From assembly GCF_900104045.1 (NCBI RefSeq), contig NZ_FNIN01000008.1, forward strand, positions 1 through 64,000: 64,000 bases of DNA, read 5' to 3'. This stretch comes from Desulfonauticus submarinus. GTDB lineage: Bacteria; Desulfobacterota; Desulfovibrionia; Desulfovibrionales; Desulfonatronovibrionaceae. The translations under genes and the position numbers were made by a program. Shown here in pieces: positions 43,427-52,485 of the stretch (its first letter is position 1; each line of letters begins with the position of its first letter). The notes below the pieces were generated by a model. That model was not told where the DNA came from, did not search any database, and was given only the letters and a program-made list of their open reading frames with translations.

Positions 43427-45010
43427 TTAAGGAAGAAAAAATGTCTGTTGTTTCTTGGGCACCCACCAACGAATAAAATTATAACTAATACCTGCTGGAG
43501 CAGGCTTAATATTTTTAAACCTTTTATTCACAATTGGTAAAGACATGGGGACATACAAAAAACAATATGGTTGTTCATAATGCAAAATTTCTTGCATTCT
43601 ATCGTAGATTTTTTTTCTTTTCTCTATATCCAAAGTTTCCCTTCCCTGTTCTAGCAATCTATCCACTTCTTTATTTTTAAAGCCCATAAAGTTAAGTCCA
43701 CCTGGTACAGCCTTTGATGAGTGCCACACATCATATAAATCTGGATCCTGAGGAATTGTCCAACCCAAAAGAACCGTATCAAATCTGCCTTTATCTATAA
43801 AATCATGAATAAAGGTAGCCCATTCAAGAGTTCTAATTTTCACCTTAATGCCTATTTGAGCCAATCTATATTGAATAATAACTGCTGTTTTTAAACGAAG
43901 GCTATTGCCTTGATTAGTAAGCAATGTAAAAATAAATGGTTTACCATCTTTTTCTAAAATTCCATCTCCATCAGTATCTTTAAAACCAGCTTCCAGTAAA
44001 AGGTGCTTTGCTTTTTTAGGATTATAAGGAAACTCTTTAATTTTATTATTATAAACCCATGTACCAGGTTTATAAGGCCCAATAGTTGGCTTACCTAAGC
44101 CCAACAAAACACCCTTTATTATTTCTTTCTTATCCAAAGCTAGGGCAATAGCGTGTCTTACTCGAATATCTTTAAAAAAAGGATGGCGTAAATTGTATGC
44201 CAAGTAGGTATAAGAAAACGATAAGTATCTATACTTATTAAATCTATTTTTCCAAAAAGATCCTTTTGTTTGAAAAATATATTGAAGAGGATTGAGTTGC
44301 ATCAAGTCTAAATTCCCAGCTTTTAACTCTAAAAACATTGTACCTATATCTGGAATAATTCTATAAATTACTTCATCTAAGTAAGGCCTGCCTTCAAAAT
44401 AGTTTTTATTCACATCTAAAACGAGTCTTCTACCACTTTCCCACTTCTTTAGAAAATATGCCCCTGCCCCTAAAGGATTCCTTGCATATTTAGTGGTTAA
44501 CAAATTCTCTTTTTCTAAAACATGCTTTGGCAAGATAGATATACCCCAAGAAGGAAGTGCCTGGGCATATACCTTAGGATATTCAACCTCAAACTCATAA
44601 GGCGACAAAATATTAAATTTTTTTACTAATTTAAAATCCTCTCCATAAGCTGTTGGAGTTTTTGGATCTATCATTAATTTATAAGTAAAATATACATCTT
44701 CAGCAGTGAGAGGCTTCCCATCAAACCAAAAAATATTTTTCCTGAGTTTAAAGTATATCTTTTTCCCACCATCTAAAATCTTAAATTCTTGCGCAGCCCA
44801 CGGAACCAACTTTAGTTCTTTATTATATTTAACAAGACTTACATAAATTAAGTCAGCAACATCATGGGAAACAGTATCTGAGGCTAAAGGAGGGATAAGA
44901 TTACTAGGTTCACCCATTATTCCTAAAATAATTCTTCCTCCAAAATCAGCTCCACGAACTAATGGGGCAAAAGTTAAAATTAATATTGTTACTAAAAAAA
45001 ACTTTTTCAT
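43427..45010 (-). CDS. Peptide/oligosaccharide-type ABC transporter substrate-binding protein
   Basis: A 527-residue family 5 solute-binding protein (DppA/OppA type). The signal peptide is MKKFFLVTILILTFAPLVRGA. Diagnostic segments include EPSNLIPPLASDTVSHDVADL, WFDGKPLTAEDVYFTYKL, VRHAIALALDKKEII and the calcium-like loop DTDGDGILEKDGKPF. No permease or ATPase genes are adjacent. It starts the unit that also includes tilS and the hypothetical gene. Confidence 0.9.
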   Translation of the reverse strand: MKKFFLVTILILTFAPLVRGADFGGRIILGIMGEPSNLIPPLASDTVSHDVADLIYVSLVKYNKELKLVPWAAQEFKILDGGKKIYFKLRKNIFWFDGKPLTAEDVYFTYKLMIDPKTPTAYGEDFKLVKKFNILSPYEFEVEYPKVYAQALPSWGISILPKHVLEKENLLTTKYARNPLGAGAYFLKKWESGRRLVLDVNKNYFEGRPYLDEVIYRIIPDIGTMFLELKAGNLDLMQLNPLQYIFQTKGSFWKNRFNKYRYLSFSYTYLAYNLRHPFFKDIRVRHAIALALDKKEIIKGVLLGLGKPTIGPYKPGTWVYNNKIKEFPYNPKKAKHLLLEAGFKDTDGDGILEKDGKPFIFTLLTNQGNSLRLKTAVIIQYRLAQIGIKVKIRTLEWATFIHDFIDKGRFDTVLLGWTIPQDPDLYDVWHSSKAVPGGLNFMGFKNKEVDRLLEQGRETLDIEKRKKIYDRMQEILHYEQPYCFLYVPMSLPIVNKRFKNIKPAPAGISYNFIRWWVPKKQQTFFLP

Positions 45011-45061
45011 TTTAATAAGTTAGCCTCATAAAATTTTTTTTAAAAAAATTTTTTTCAAATC

Positions 45062-45090
45062 TTGAAAAAAAAAAATAATTTGCTTAAATA
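45062..45090 (+). promoter_or_regulatory. Promoter of the SNF2-family gene
   Basis: TTGAAA (45062-45067) and TAAATA (45085-45090) are 17 bases apart, about 50 bases upstream of the start. A short inverted repeat AGACA-CGT-TGTCT (45090-45102) lies at the expected transcription start and could be an operator. Confidence 0.55.
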
Positions 45091-45140
45091 GACACGTTGT
45101 CTCTTGCTTATCATTTTGAACTGAAGGAGTTGTAGGGTTA

Positions 45141-48100
45141 ATGGTGAAAAATGCTGAGAAAAAAGTCAAAGAAATTTTAGAAAATTTTGTTAAAGAAAAT
45201 ATACCCGAGTATATTTACGAAAGCGCAAAAGAGCTTGCAGCTCAAAAAGAATTAAAAATTAATATTAAACAGCATAGCGACTTTGTAGAGTTAGAGGGTC
45301 AAGTTCAAGGAGAAGAATTTCAAGTTTATAATACAGAAATCTCTCTTAACTTAGATCTAGAGTCTGTTAATTACTACTGTAATTGCCCTGACTCATTTGC
45401 AGGAATATGCAAGCATGTAAGTGCAACCATAATCAAATATTTAAACTCCTTACAAGGTGACGAAGAAAAAAATACTGTTGTAATAAGCACGGATTGGAAA
45501 AGCACTTTTAAAAATTATTTTGCCACCCAATTAGAACCTGAAGCTGGTCAACACTATATTGTATATAGATTTTTTCCTGAAATAGGTCGTCTCCAGGTGG
45601 AGTTCTTTAGGGCAAGACAAAATAAGTCTGGCTTATCTTCTGTTCTCAATCCTATTACCTTAGAACAAATTATTAGAAATCCAGAATGGTGTGAAATTTC
45701 TCCAGATCTTCCAGCTGTGGCAGAACAAATAGGACAATATCTTGATTACTATGGGCATAAAGTAGAAATTCCTTATGGGCTGATGGGCTGGTTTTTTACT
45801 ACTATTAAAAATGAATATTATTTATTTTTTGAGGAAACAGAACAACCGGTTAGAATTTTACCAGCTCCTATGAAATTACAACTTCGTCCTAAACTTACTG
45901 AAGATGGACTCTCTTTTGAAGTTATGTTGGGTAGAGAAGGCAAAATTCCCTTTGCCATTGAAGGAGAAAATGTTTTCTTTTTTGGGGAAATGCCTCTTTG
46001 GGTATTTTGGAAAAATACCTTTTATCCTGTGCATACAGGTCTTCCACCCAGCCTAATTAAAGAATTAGTCACCAAACCTCCAATTATTCCTCATAAAGAA
46101 ATCTCTGAATTTCTAGATAGAGTATGGACTCAAATTCCAGCGTCTGATCTCTTTGAACAAGAAAAATTTTTAGAACGAATGGCTCCTATTTTTGTAAATG
46201 CTACTTATAATCCGAAACTATTTCTCGACGAGGAAGGCAGTTTACTAACCTTGCAGATTCAAAATATATACGAAACAGAGCATGGAGAATTTACTTTTCC
46301 AGGTCCAGATCCAGATCTACAAACAGGTAGTTATCAATTTGAAGGAAAATCCTTTCTAATCCGCAGAGATCAAGAAAAAGAGGGAGAACTTATTAGCAAA
46401 CTCTTAAACTTAGGATTTCAGGCTAGGAGCAACTCTCTATGGTTCTTAGAACCAGAAGAAGCTATAAACTTTTTATTAGACGAATATCCAAAACTTATTC
46501 AAGAATATAGAGTTTATGGAGAAAAAAATCTCAGCAGATATAAAGTTAGACTTTCGCCTCCAAAGGTAGTTGCAAAAGTTGAAAGTAAAGAAGAAAACAC
46601 TTGGTTTAATGTAGATATAATGGTTGAATACGATGATATTTCTGTGCCTATTGAAAAAATATGGAAAGCATGGACTCAAGGGAAACGATATGTTCAATTA
46701 AAAGATGGCTCTTACACTAGTTTGCCAGAATCTTGGTTAGAAAAATTGGGGCACAAGCTCCAAACTATGGGCTTAGATCCAGAAAAAGGTCCCAAAAAGA
46801 AATATGCACACCATGAGGCGCCTATTATAGACAAATTAGTAGAAGATGTAGATGAGTTAAAAGCAGATTCTTTCTGGGACGAATTAAGAGAAAAAATACA
46901 TACTTTTAAAGAAATCACAGAAATATCTCAACCCAAAGGACTTAATGCGACCTTAAGACCCTACCAATTACAAGGTTTAAGCTATTTAAACTTTTTATAC
47001 GAGTATAAATTTGGAGGAATCCTTGCAGACGAGATGGGCTTAGGAAAAACCATCCAAACTCTATCTTTTTTACAACATCTAAAAGAACATGGATTAAAAG
47101 GTCCCCATCTTATTGTAGTTCCTACTTCTGTCTTGCCAAACTGGGAACGGGAAGCAGAAAAATTCGTTCCTACAATGAAACGTTTGGTTATCTATGGTTC
47201 CAAACGAGAACATCTATTTCCCCAAATAAAAGATGCTGAGCTAGTCCTAACTACTTATGCTCTTTTACGAAGAGATTTAGAAAATCTTCTTCCATATGAG
47301 TATGCAAGTATCATTTTAGATGAAGCGCAAAACATAAAAAATCCCAACACCATTACAGCAAAGGCTGTACGAAAACTAAATTCTAGATTTAGACTTTGTC
47401 TTTCTGGAACTCCAATAGAAAACAACCTGTTAGAATTATGGTCTCTTTTTGAGTTCCTCATGCCAGGATTCTTAGGCTCCCAACACGCCTTTCAAAAAGG
47501 ATTTGTCAAGCCTATAAAAGATGGGGATTTAGAAGCTTTAGGATATTTAAAAAATAGAGTTAAACCATTTATTCTAAGAAGAACCAAAGACCAAGTAGCT
47601 AAAGATCTCCCACCAAAAGTGGAAAATGTATACTACACAGCACTTTTGGACGAACAAATGGAATTATACGCATCCTTAGCCAAAAAATTAAAAGAACAGG
47701 TCTTACAAAGAGTGGAAGAAAAAGGCATTGCTGGGTCACAAATGTCTATTTTGGATGCTCTCCTCAAACTTAGACAAATTTGTTGTCATCCAAGGCTCTT
47801 AAAATTAGATATGCCTGGTTTAAATACCAATTTACCTTCTGGTAAATTTGAAGCATTTAAAGAATTGGTGACTACAATCATTGAAGATGGACACAAAGTG
47901 TTGGTCTTTTCCCAGTTCGTTCAAATGCTCCATATAATTCGTTCTTGGCTCTCTATAAATAAAATCCCTTTTGCTTATTTAGATGGCTCAAGTAAAGATA
48001 GATTTGACCAAGTAGATAGATTTAACAATGATCCTAATATTCCAATATTTCTTATCTCCTTAAAAGCAGGCGGAACAGGACTTAACCTTACATCTGCAGA

Positions 48101-48344
48101 TTACGTAATCCACTATGACCCTTGGTGGAATCCTGCAGTTGAAAATCAAGCCACAGATAGAACACACCGTATAGGACAAACCAAACAAGTTTTTGCCTAT
48201 AAAATGATTTGTCAAAACACTGTAGAAGAAAAAATTCTAAAACTACAAGAACAAAAAAGAGGTGTTGCAGAAGCAATAATTCCAGGACAAAGTGCAATTC
48301 AAAGCCTAACAAGAGAAGATCTAGAGATGTTATTTGAAGTATAA
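45141..48344 (+). CDS. SWIM-zinc-finger SNF2-family ATPase (RapA/HepA-like)
   Basis: A 1067-residue DNA-translocating ATPase. The N-terminal SWIM zinc finger uses C80, C82, C90 and H92 (CNCPDSFAGICKH). A long middle region (about 110-580) is the bacterial SNF2 N-terminal domain. The SNF2 core has motif I ILADEMGLGKT (~625), motif II LDEAQNIKNP, motif III SGTPIENN, motif V SLKAGGTGLNLTSAD and motif VI DRTHRIGQ. The likely role is remodelling protein-DNA or RNA-polymerase complexes. It is monocistronic with its own promoter. Confidence 0.93.
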   Translation: MVKNAEKKVKEILENFVKENIPEYIYESAKELAAQKELKINIKQHSDFVELEGQVQGEEFQVYNTEISLNLDLESVNYYCNCPDSFAGICKHVSATIIKYLNSLQGDEEKNTVVISTDWKSTFKNYFATQLEPEAGQHYIVYRFFPEIGRLQVEFFRARQNKSGLSSVLNPITLEQIIRNPEWCEISPDLPAVAEQIGQYLDYYGHKVEIPYGLMGWFFTTIKNEYYLFFEETEQPVRILPAPMKLQLRPKLTEDGLSFEVMLGREGKIPFAIEGENVFFFGEMPLWVFWKNTFYPVHTGLPPSLIKELVTKPPIIPHKEISEFLDRVWTQIPASDLFEQEKFLERMAPIFVNATYNPKLFLDEEGSLLTLQIQNIYETEHGEFTFPGPDPDLQTGSYQFEGKSFLIRRDQEKEGELISKLLNLGFQARSNSLWFLEPEEAINFLLDEYPKLIQEYRVYGEKNLSRYKVRLSPPKVVAKVESKEENTWFNVDIMVEYDDISVPIEKIWKAWTQGKRYVQLKDGSYTSLPESWLEKLGHKLQTMGLDPEKGPKKKYAHHEAPIIDKLVEDVDELKADSFWDELREKIHTFKEITEISQPKGLNATLRPYQLQGLSYLNFLYEYKFGGILADEMGLGKTIQTLSFLQHLKEHGLKGPHLIVVPTSVLPNWEREAEKFVPTMKRLVIYGSKREHLFPQIKDAELVLTTYALLRRDLENLLPYEYASIILDEAQNIKNPNTITAKAVRKLNSRFRLCLSGTPIENNLLELWSLFEFLMPGFLGSQHAFQKGFVKPIKDGDLEALGYLKNRVKPFILRRTKDQVAKDLPPKVENVYYTALLDEQMELYASLAKKLKEQVLQRVEEKGIAGSQMSILDALLKLRQICCHPRLLKLDMPGLNTNLPSGKFEAFKELVTTIIEDGHKVLVFSQFVQMLHIIRSWLSINKIPFAYLDGSSKDRFDQVDRFNNDPNIPIFLISLKAGGTGLNLTSADYVIHYDPWWNPAVENQATDRTHRIGQTKQVFAYKMICQNTVEEKILKLQEQKRGVAEAIIPGQSAIQSLTREDLEMLFEV

Positions 48345-48364
48345 CTACCTAAAATAAAACAAAC

Positions 48365-48394
48365 GTTATTATTTCAAATTCATAATATAATAAC
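48365..48394. terminator. Weak hairpin between convergent genes
   Basis: An 8-bp perfect stem of mostly A/T (48365-48372 with 48387-48394) in the 131-base gap between the SNF2 gene and the EAL-HDOD gene. A weak candidate for a bidirectional terminator. Confidence 0.3.
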
Positions 48395-48475
48395 ACAAAA
48401 GAATGGTTTATTTTGATAAATCACTCAAAAATAACAAAAGTGGAGTAAAGTGAAAAAATTTTTGGTAGTTAATCT

Positions 48476-49705
48476 TTAAGACTCTAAACAACACATTAAA
48501 CTCTTAGCCCACTCATAAGCCTGATTGGCTACTGAAGCAGAAAGAGAAGGTTCTATCTTTAAAATTTTTAAAATTTTTCTTATCTTAACCCAATATCCTC
48601 TTTCAACTGCTTCTACTAAATCCAGCCAAATATGATAAGGATGAGTTAGCAATAACAACCCATCAACAATATCTTCTTCCAAAGGCAATTCTTCCAGGAT
48701 AGCCTTTAAGCTTCTGCCCAAAAGCACATCTAAATAAGAAAGCAAGCCTAAAAGAAAAAACTTTTCTTCTTTATCTTTGCCTAATTCTAATTCTTTAGCC
48801 AAAAGCTGCAAAAATCTTCCTCTAAAAGCAGAGAAAAACACAACTTCTCGTTTTTTATCATCAGCACTAAAATCTGCTAAAATTGCAACTCTAAGCCACT
48901 TTTTTAATTTATCCTCTCCTAAATAGGCAAGGGCTCGAGAAATACTTTCAACTTTTTGCCTTAAACCAAAATACGGAGAATTAATATATTTTAATAATCT
49001 ATAGGTAATTGCTACATCTTTTCTTATAATTTCTTCTAATCGACGAAAACTAATTTTAGAATGACTTAGTTCTTTTAAAATATCTAATTTACTTAATTGA
49101 GAAGAAGATAACTTATGTCCTTCTAAAATTTCAGGTTTACTAAAAAAAAATCCTTGAAAATAATTAAACCCCAGATTTAAACAAAACTTTAACTGCTCTT
49201 CTGTTTCTACCTTTTCTGCTAAAAGAATCTTACTTTGTTTTTTTAAATCAATAACAATATCTTTAACCTTTGTAGGAGAAAGAGCCAGAATATCAACTTT
49301 TACAATATCAGCTATTTTTATAAGAGGAAAAAATTCTATCTGACCTACATAATCATCTACAGCTAACAAGTAACCATTTGCTTTTATTTGGTTACATACT
49401 TCTAATATTTTAGACCCTGGAGTAACATTTTCTAAAATCTCTATTACAGTATTTTCTGTGGGAAGAAGTTCAAAAACTTTATCCAATAAAAGCTTTTCTG
49501 AAAAATTAATAAAATATTTATAAGATTTTTCTGGTTGGTAAACTAAATTCAGACCATCAATAATTACTCTACTTGTAGCCTGCTCATCATCTATCACACC
49601 TGCTTTATTTAATCCTTTACAAGAACGGAACAAAACTTCATAACCTAAAATCTTTTCTTTATCATTGAAAATAGGTTGCCTTGCAATAAAAATACTTTCT
49701 AACAT
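48476..49705 (-). CDS. EAL-like plus HDOD domain signalling protein (YuxH/CdgJ type)
   Basis: A 409-residue protein with an N-terminal EAL-like domain (1-190) and a C-terminal HDOD domain (~195-400). The signature position reads GYEVLFR at 23-29 instead of EALxR. Further metal-binding residues of active c-di-GMP phosphodiesterases are not evident, so the EAL part is probably inactive. This is usual for the YuxH family. HDOD domains act in signalling without phosphohydrolase activity. It follows argC by 39 bases but is functionally unrelated. Confidence 0.88.
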   Translation of the reverse strand: MLESIFIARQPIFNDKEKILGYEVLFRSCKGLNKAGVIDDEQATSRVIIDGLNLVYQPEKSYKYFINFSEKLLLDKVFELLPTENTVIEILENVTPGSKILEVCNQIKANGYLLAVDDYVGQIEFFPLIKIADIVKVDILALSPTKVKDIVIDLKKQSKILLAEKVETEEQLKFCLNLGFNYFQGFFFSKPEILEGHKLSSSQLSKLDILKELSHSKISFRRLEEIIRKDVAITYRLLKYINSPYFGLRQKVESISRALAYLGEDKLKKWLRVAILADFSADDKKREVVFFSAFRGRFLQLLAKELELGKDKEEKFFLLGLLSYLDVLLGRSLKAILEELPLEEDIVDGLLLLTHPYHIWLDLVEAVERGYWVKIRKILKILKIEPSLSASVANQAYEWAKSLMCCLES

Positions 49706-49744
49706 CTTTTACAACTAATAAAAGTTACATTCCCCAAATACATA

Positions 49745-50791
49745 TTAAGGGATCAGAGGAGCAGAAACAGAAAATCCAGTATCTTCTTCAAATCCAACCA
49801 TTAAGTTAGCATTCAATAGTGCTTGCCCTGAAGCTCCTCTGCATAAATTATCAATTGCAGAAACAATAATCAGTTGCTCTGTTTTTTGATCTATTACCAA
49901 GCCTAAAGCACAGCTTATTGTTCCTCTAACCCAACGCACCTGAGGCAATACACCATCTTCCAATACCTTAACCCACTTTTTATGTCCATAAAACTCTAAA
50001 TAACAATCTCTTATTTTATCAATTTTAAGTTCTTTTGTTTTTACATAAACAGTAGTTAAAATCCCCCTATTAATAGGAAGAAGATGAGTACTAAATAATA
50101 TTTTTATATTTCTTCCAGCAGCTAAACTACACTCTTGTTCTATTTCTGGACTATGTCTATGTTTCCCTATATTGTAGGCAAAAAAATTATCATAAACTTC
50201 GCAAAATAAAATATTCTCCTTGGGTGAGCGTCCTGCTCCTGTAGTTCCAGATTTAGAATCAATGATAATTTCATTACTATCAATAAGGCCTGATTTTAAA
50301 GCAGGATAAAGAGCCAAAATCGCTGAGGTTGGATAACACCCAGGATTAGCAACTAAACGAGAATTTTTTATCTTAGAAGCATATATTTCAGGGAGACCAT
50401 ATACTGCCTCTGACATTAAATCCCACGCAACATGTTTTACTTTATACCACTCTTCATAAACTTGTTTATTTTTAAGCCTAAAATCAGCACTCAGATCTAC
50501 TACTTTTTTACCAGCTTGGATTATTTTTTGGGCTAATTTCATAGCTGTACCATGAGGAACAGCTAAAAAATATAATTCTATATCTGCATCAAGACCATCT
50601 TTCTCTATATCCGTAATAATAAGCTCAGAGAATTTGTCTGCAAAAGGAAATACCTCTTTTATTTTTTTACCTCTAAGTTTCCGAGATGTAGCTTGTTTTA
50701 ATTCAAAAAAAGGGTGAGTGCATAATAAACGCAAAAGTTCTATACCTGTATATCCACTAATCCCTACAATTCCTACGTTTATCTTACCCAT
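49745..50791 (-). CDS. argC: N-acetyl-gamma-glutamyl-phosphate reductase
   Basis: ArgC reduces N-acetylglutamyl phosphate to the semialdehyde with NADPH, the third step of arginine synthesis. The NADP-binding start is VGIVGISGYTGIELLRLL. The catalytic cysteine is in NPGCYPTSAILAL near residue 149 and the catalytic His is in HRHSPEIEQE. The 348-residue length is normal. It is 2 bases downstream of the DUF1844 gene. Confidence 0.95.
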   Translation of the reverse strand: MGKINVGIVGISGYTGIELLRLLCTHPFFELKQATSRKLRGKKIKEVFPFADKFSELIITDIEKDGLDADIELYFLAVPHGTAMKLAQKIIQAGKKVVDLSADFRLKNKQVYEEWYKVKHVAWDLMSEAVYGLPEIYASKIKNSRLVANPGCYPTSAILALYPALKSGLIDSNEIIIDSKSGTTGAGRSPKENILFCEVYDNFFAYNIGKHRHSPEIEQECSLAAGRNIKILFSTHLLPINRGILTTVYVKTKELKIDKIRDCYLEFYGHKKWVKVLEDGVLPQVRWVRGTISCALGLVIDQKTEQLIIVSAIDNLCRGASGQALLNANLMVGFEEDTGFSVSAPLIP

Positions 50792-50793
50792 TT

Positions 50794-51189
50794 TTAACCT
50801 GCCTTTTGAACGTATTTCATCCGCAAATCAAATAAAACATCTCTTAATAGTTTTTCTTCTTGCACAGTTAAGTTCCCTTTTGTTTTCTCTTCTAATATCC
50901 CTAACACATCTATTGTATGTTTGGCTAAGGCCAAATTAGGCTGTGTTTTTCCACTTTCTGGTTCTGGAACTTCTCCTAAATGAACAAGGGCAGAAGAGCT
51001 TAAAGAAATAATAAAAGTTGAAAAATCAACTTTTGGAAAATGCAATTCTTTATTCTTTGAAGCTTCTTCATAATCATGAGCCATCTTTTTTTCAGCTAAT
51101 TTCCTAGCCTCACTTTCAGATGGTTCATCATCATCTAATTTTACTCTTCGATCATTCACAATAATTTTTTCTTCATTTTTCTCACTCAT
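50794..51189 (-). CDS. DUF1844-family protein
   Basis: A 131-residue acidic cytosolic protein of unknown function. The C-terminal ~80 residues (FSTFIISLSSSALVHLGEVP, then LALAKHTIDVLGILEEKTKGN) match the DUF1844 family by recollection. The N-terminus is charged and variable. Genes of this family commonly lie next to argC or other housekeeping genes in sulfate reducers, as here, but no function follows from this. Confidence 0.78.
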   Translation of the reverse strand: MSEKNEEKIIVNDRRVKLDDDEPSESEARKLAEKKMAHDYEEASKNKELHFPKVDFSTFIISLSSSALVHLGEVPEPESGKTQPNLALAKHTIDVLGILEEKTKGNLTVQEEKLLRDVLFDLRMKYVQKAG

Positions 51190-51243
51190 ATACCTTCCCT
51201 CCTTAATTTAACAACAAGCTACCTAATAATATAATCTTACTGT

Positions 51244-52395
51244 TTAACTTTCCTCTAAGGTCTTAAAATATATGTCCATTGCTCGCTCTATAAAATTCCT
51301 AGCTCCACTAACTCCCCCTGCTTGAACAAAAGACTTTTGTAAGGCATAAAGACAACCTGCAAGATCAACATAATCTACATATCCCATATGACCTATACGA
51401 ATAATTTTACCTTTTAAAGGTCCTTGGCCCCCAGCTAATACATAACCATATTTTTCTTTTAAAATAGACAATACTTTTGAAGCGTCAAGACCAGCAGGCA
51501 TTTTCACTGCAGTTAGCCCCCAAGTATAATCTTTTAAAGCAAGTAATTCTAAGCCAATTAACTTTACGCCCTCTCGAACCATTTCTGTAAGGGCTTTTTG
51601 TTTTTTATAAATATTTTTAAGCCCACATTCACGAAAATAACGAAGACTTTCTTGTAAACCAACTAATAAATTAATAGAAGAAGTATACGCTGTTTGACAT
51701 TTTAAAATACTTGCATGTTCTTTTAACAAATCAAAATAAAATCCTCTTTGTTTAATTGTTTTTACCTTTTCCAAAGCCTTTTTACTTAAAGAAATAAAAG
51801 CAAGTCCTGGTGGCAACATAAGTCCTTTTTGAGATCCTGTAAGTAAACAATCTATTCCCCATTTATCCATAGGACATGGAGATATTCCCACAGCAGAAAT
51901 ACCATCGACTACGCTAATAATGCCTTTTTTTTGACATAAATTAGCCACCTCTTGAATAGGATGAAGCACTCCTGTAGAAGTTTCAGAGGCTTGAATCAAA
52001 ACACCTTTAATAGATTTAAATTTCTCTAACACATCACTTAGTTTATTAATCTCTACAGCTTCACCCCATTCTACTTCTAACCTAACCACTTTTAAACCAC
52101 GCTCTCTTGCAATCTCTGTCCAGCGCTCTCCAAATTTTCCTGCCTCCACCACTACTACTGTTTCACCAGGAGAAAACAAATTATTCACAGCAGCCACCAT
52201 TGCTCCTGTTCCAGAACTACTTAAGATCAATACAGGCTCTTGAGTACCAAAAAGATATTGCAATCCTTTTTGCACATCCTGTAAGATCTTTTTAAACTCA
52301 GGCTTACGATGATGGATCATATCTTTGGCCAAACTTAACCGCACATTCTCTGGTAAAGGAGTTGGCCCTGGGGTAAGCATTCTTGTTTTTTTCAT
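51244..52395 (-). CDS. Class V PLP aminotransferase (alanine-glyoxylate/serine-pyruvate type)
   Basis: A 383-residue fold-type I aminotransferase. The N-terminus MLTPGPTPLPENVRL is characteristic of the serine-pyruvate/alanine-glyoxylate aminotransferase group, and the PLP lysine is in TGSQKGLMLPPG near residue 194. SSSGTGAMVAAVNNL binds the cofactor phosphate and VDGISAVG holds the PLP aspartate. The exact amino donor is not determinable. A promoter lies just upstream and the DUF1844, argC and EAL-HDOD genes follow. Confidence 0.9.
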   Translation of the reverse strand: MKKTRMLTPGPTPLPENVRLSLAKDMIHHRKPEFKKILQDVQKGLQYLFGTQEPVLILSSSGTGAMVAAVNNLFSPGETVVVVEAGKFGERWTEIARERGLKVVRLEVEWGEAVEINKLSDVLEKFKSIKGVLIQASETSTGVLHPIQEVANLCQKKGIISVVDGISAVGISPCPMDKWGIDCLLTGSQKGLMLPPGLAFISLSKKALEKVKTIKQRGFYFDLLKEHASILKCQTAYTSSINLLVGLQESLRYFRECGLKNIYKKQKALTEMVREGVKLIGLELLALKDYTWGLTAVKMPAGLDASKVLSILKEKYGYVLAGGQGPLKGKIIRIGHMGYVDYVDLAGCLYALQKSFVQAGGVSGARNFIERAMDIYFKTLEES

Positions 52396-52447
52396 CTTCT
52401 CTCCTTAGAATAGAAAATATTTATTATCTTTTATCAAATCCTAGCCT

Positions 52448-52476
52448 AATATAAAAATCAATAGACTTTTAAACAA
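52448..52476 (-). promoter_or_regulatory. Promoter of the aminotransferase-argC unit
   Basis: TTGTTT (52476-52471) and TATATT (52453-52448) are 17 bases apart on the minus strand, about 50 bases before the aminotransferase start. It lies in the only gap between polA and these genes. Confidence 0.5.
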
Positions 52477-52485
52477 TCGTTTAAT

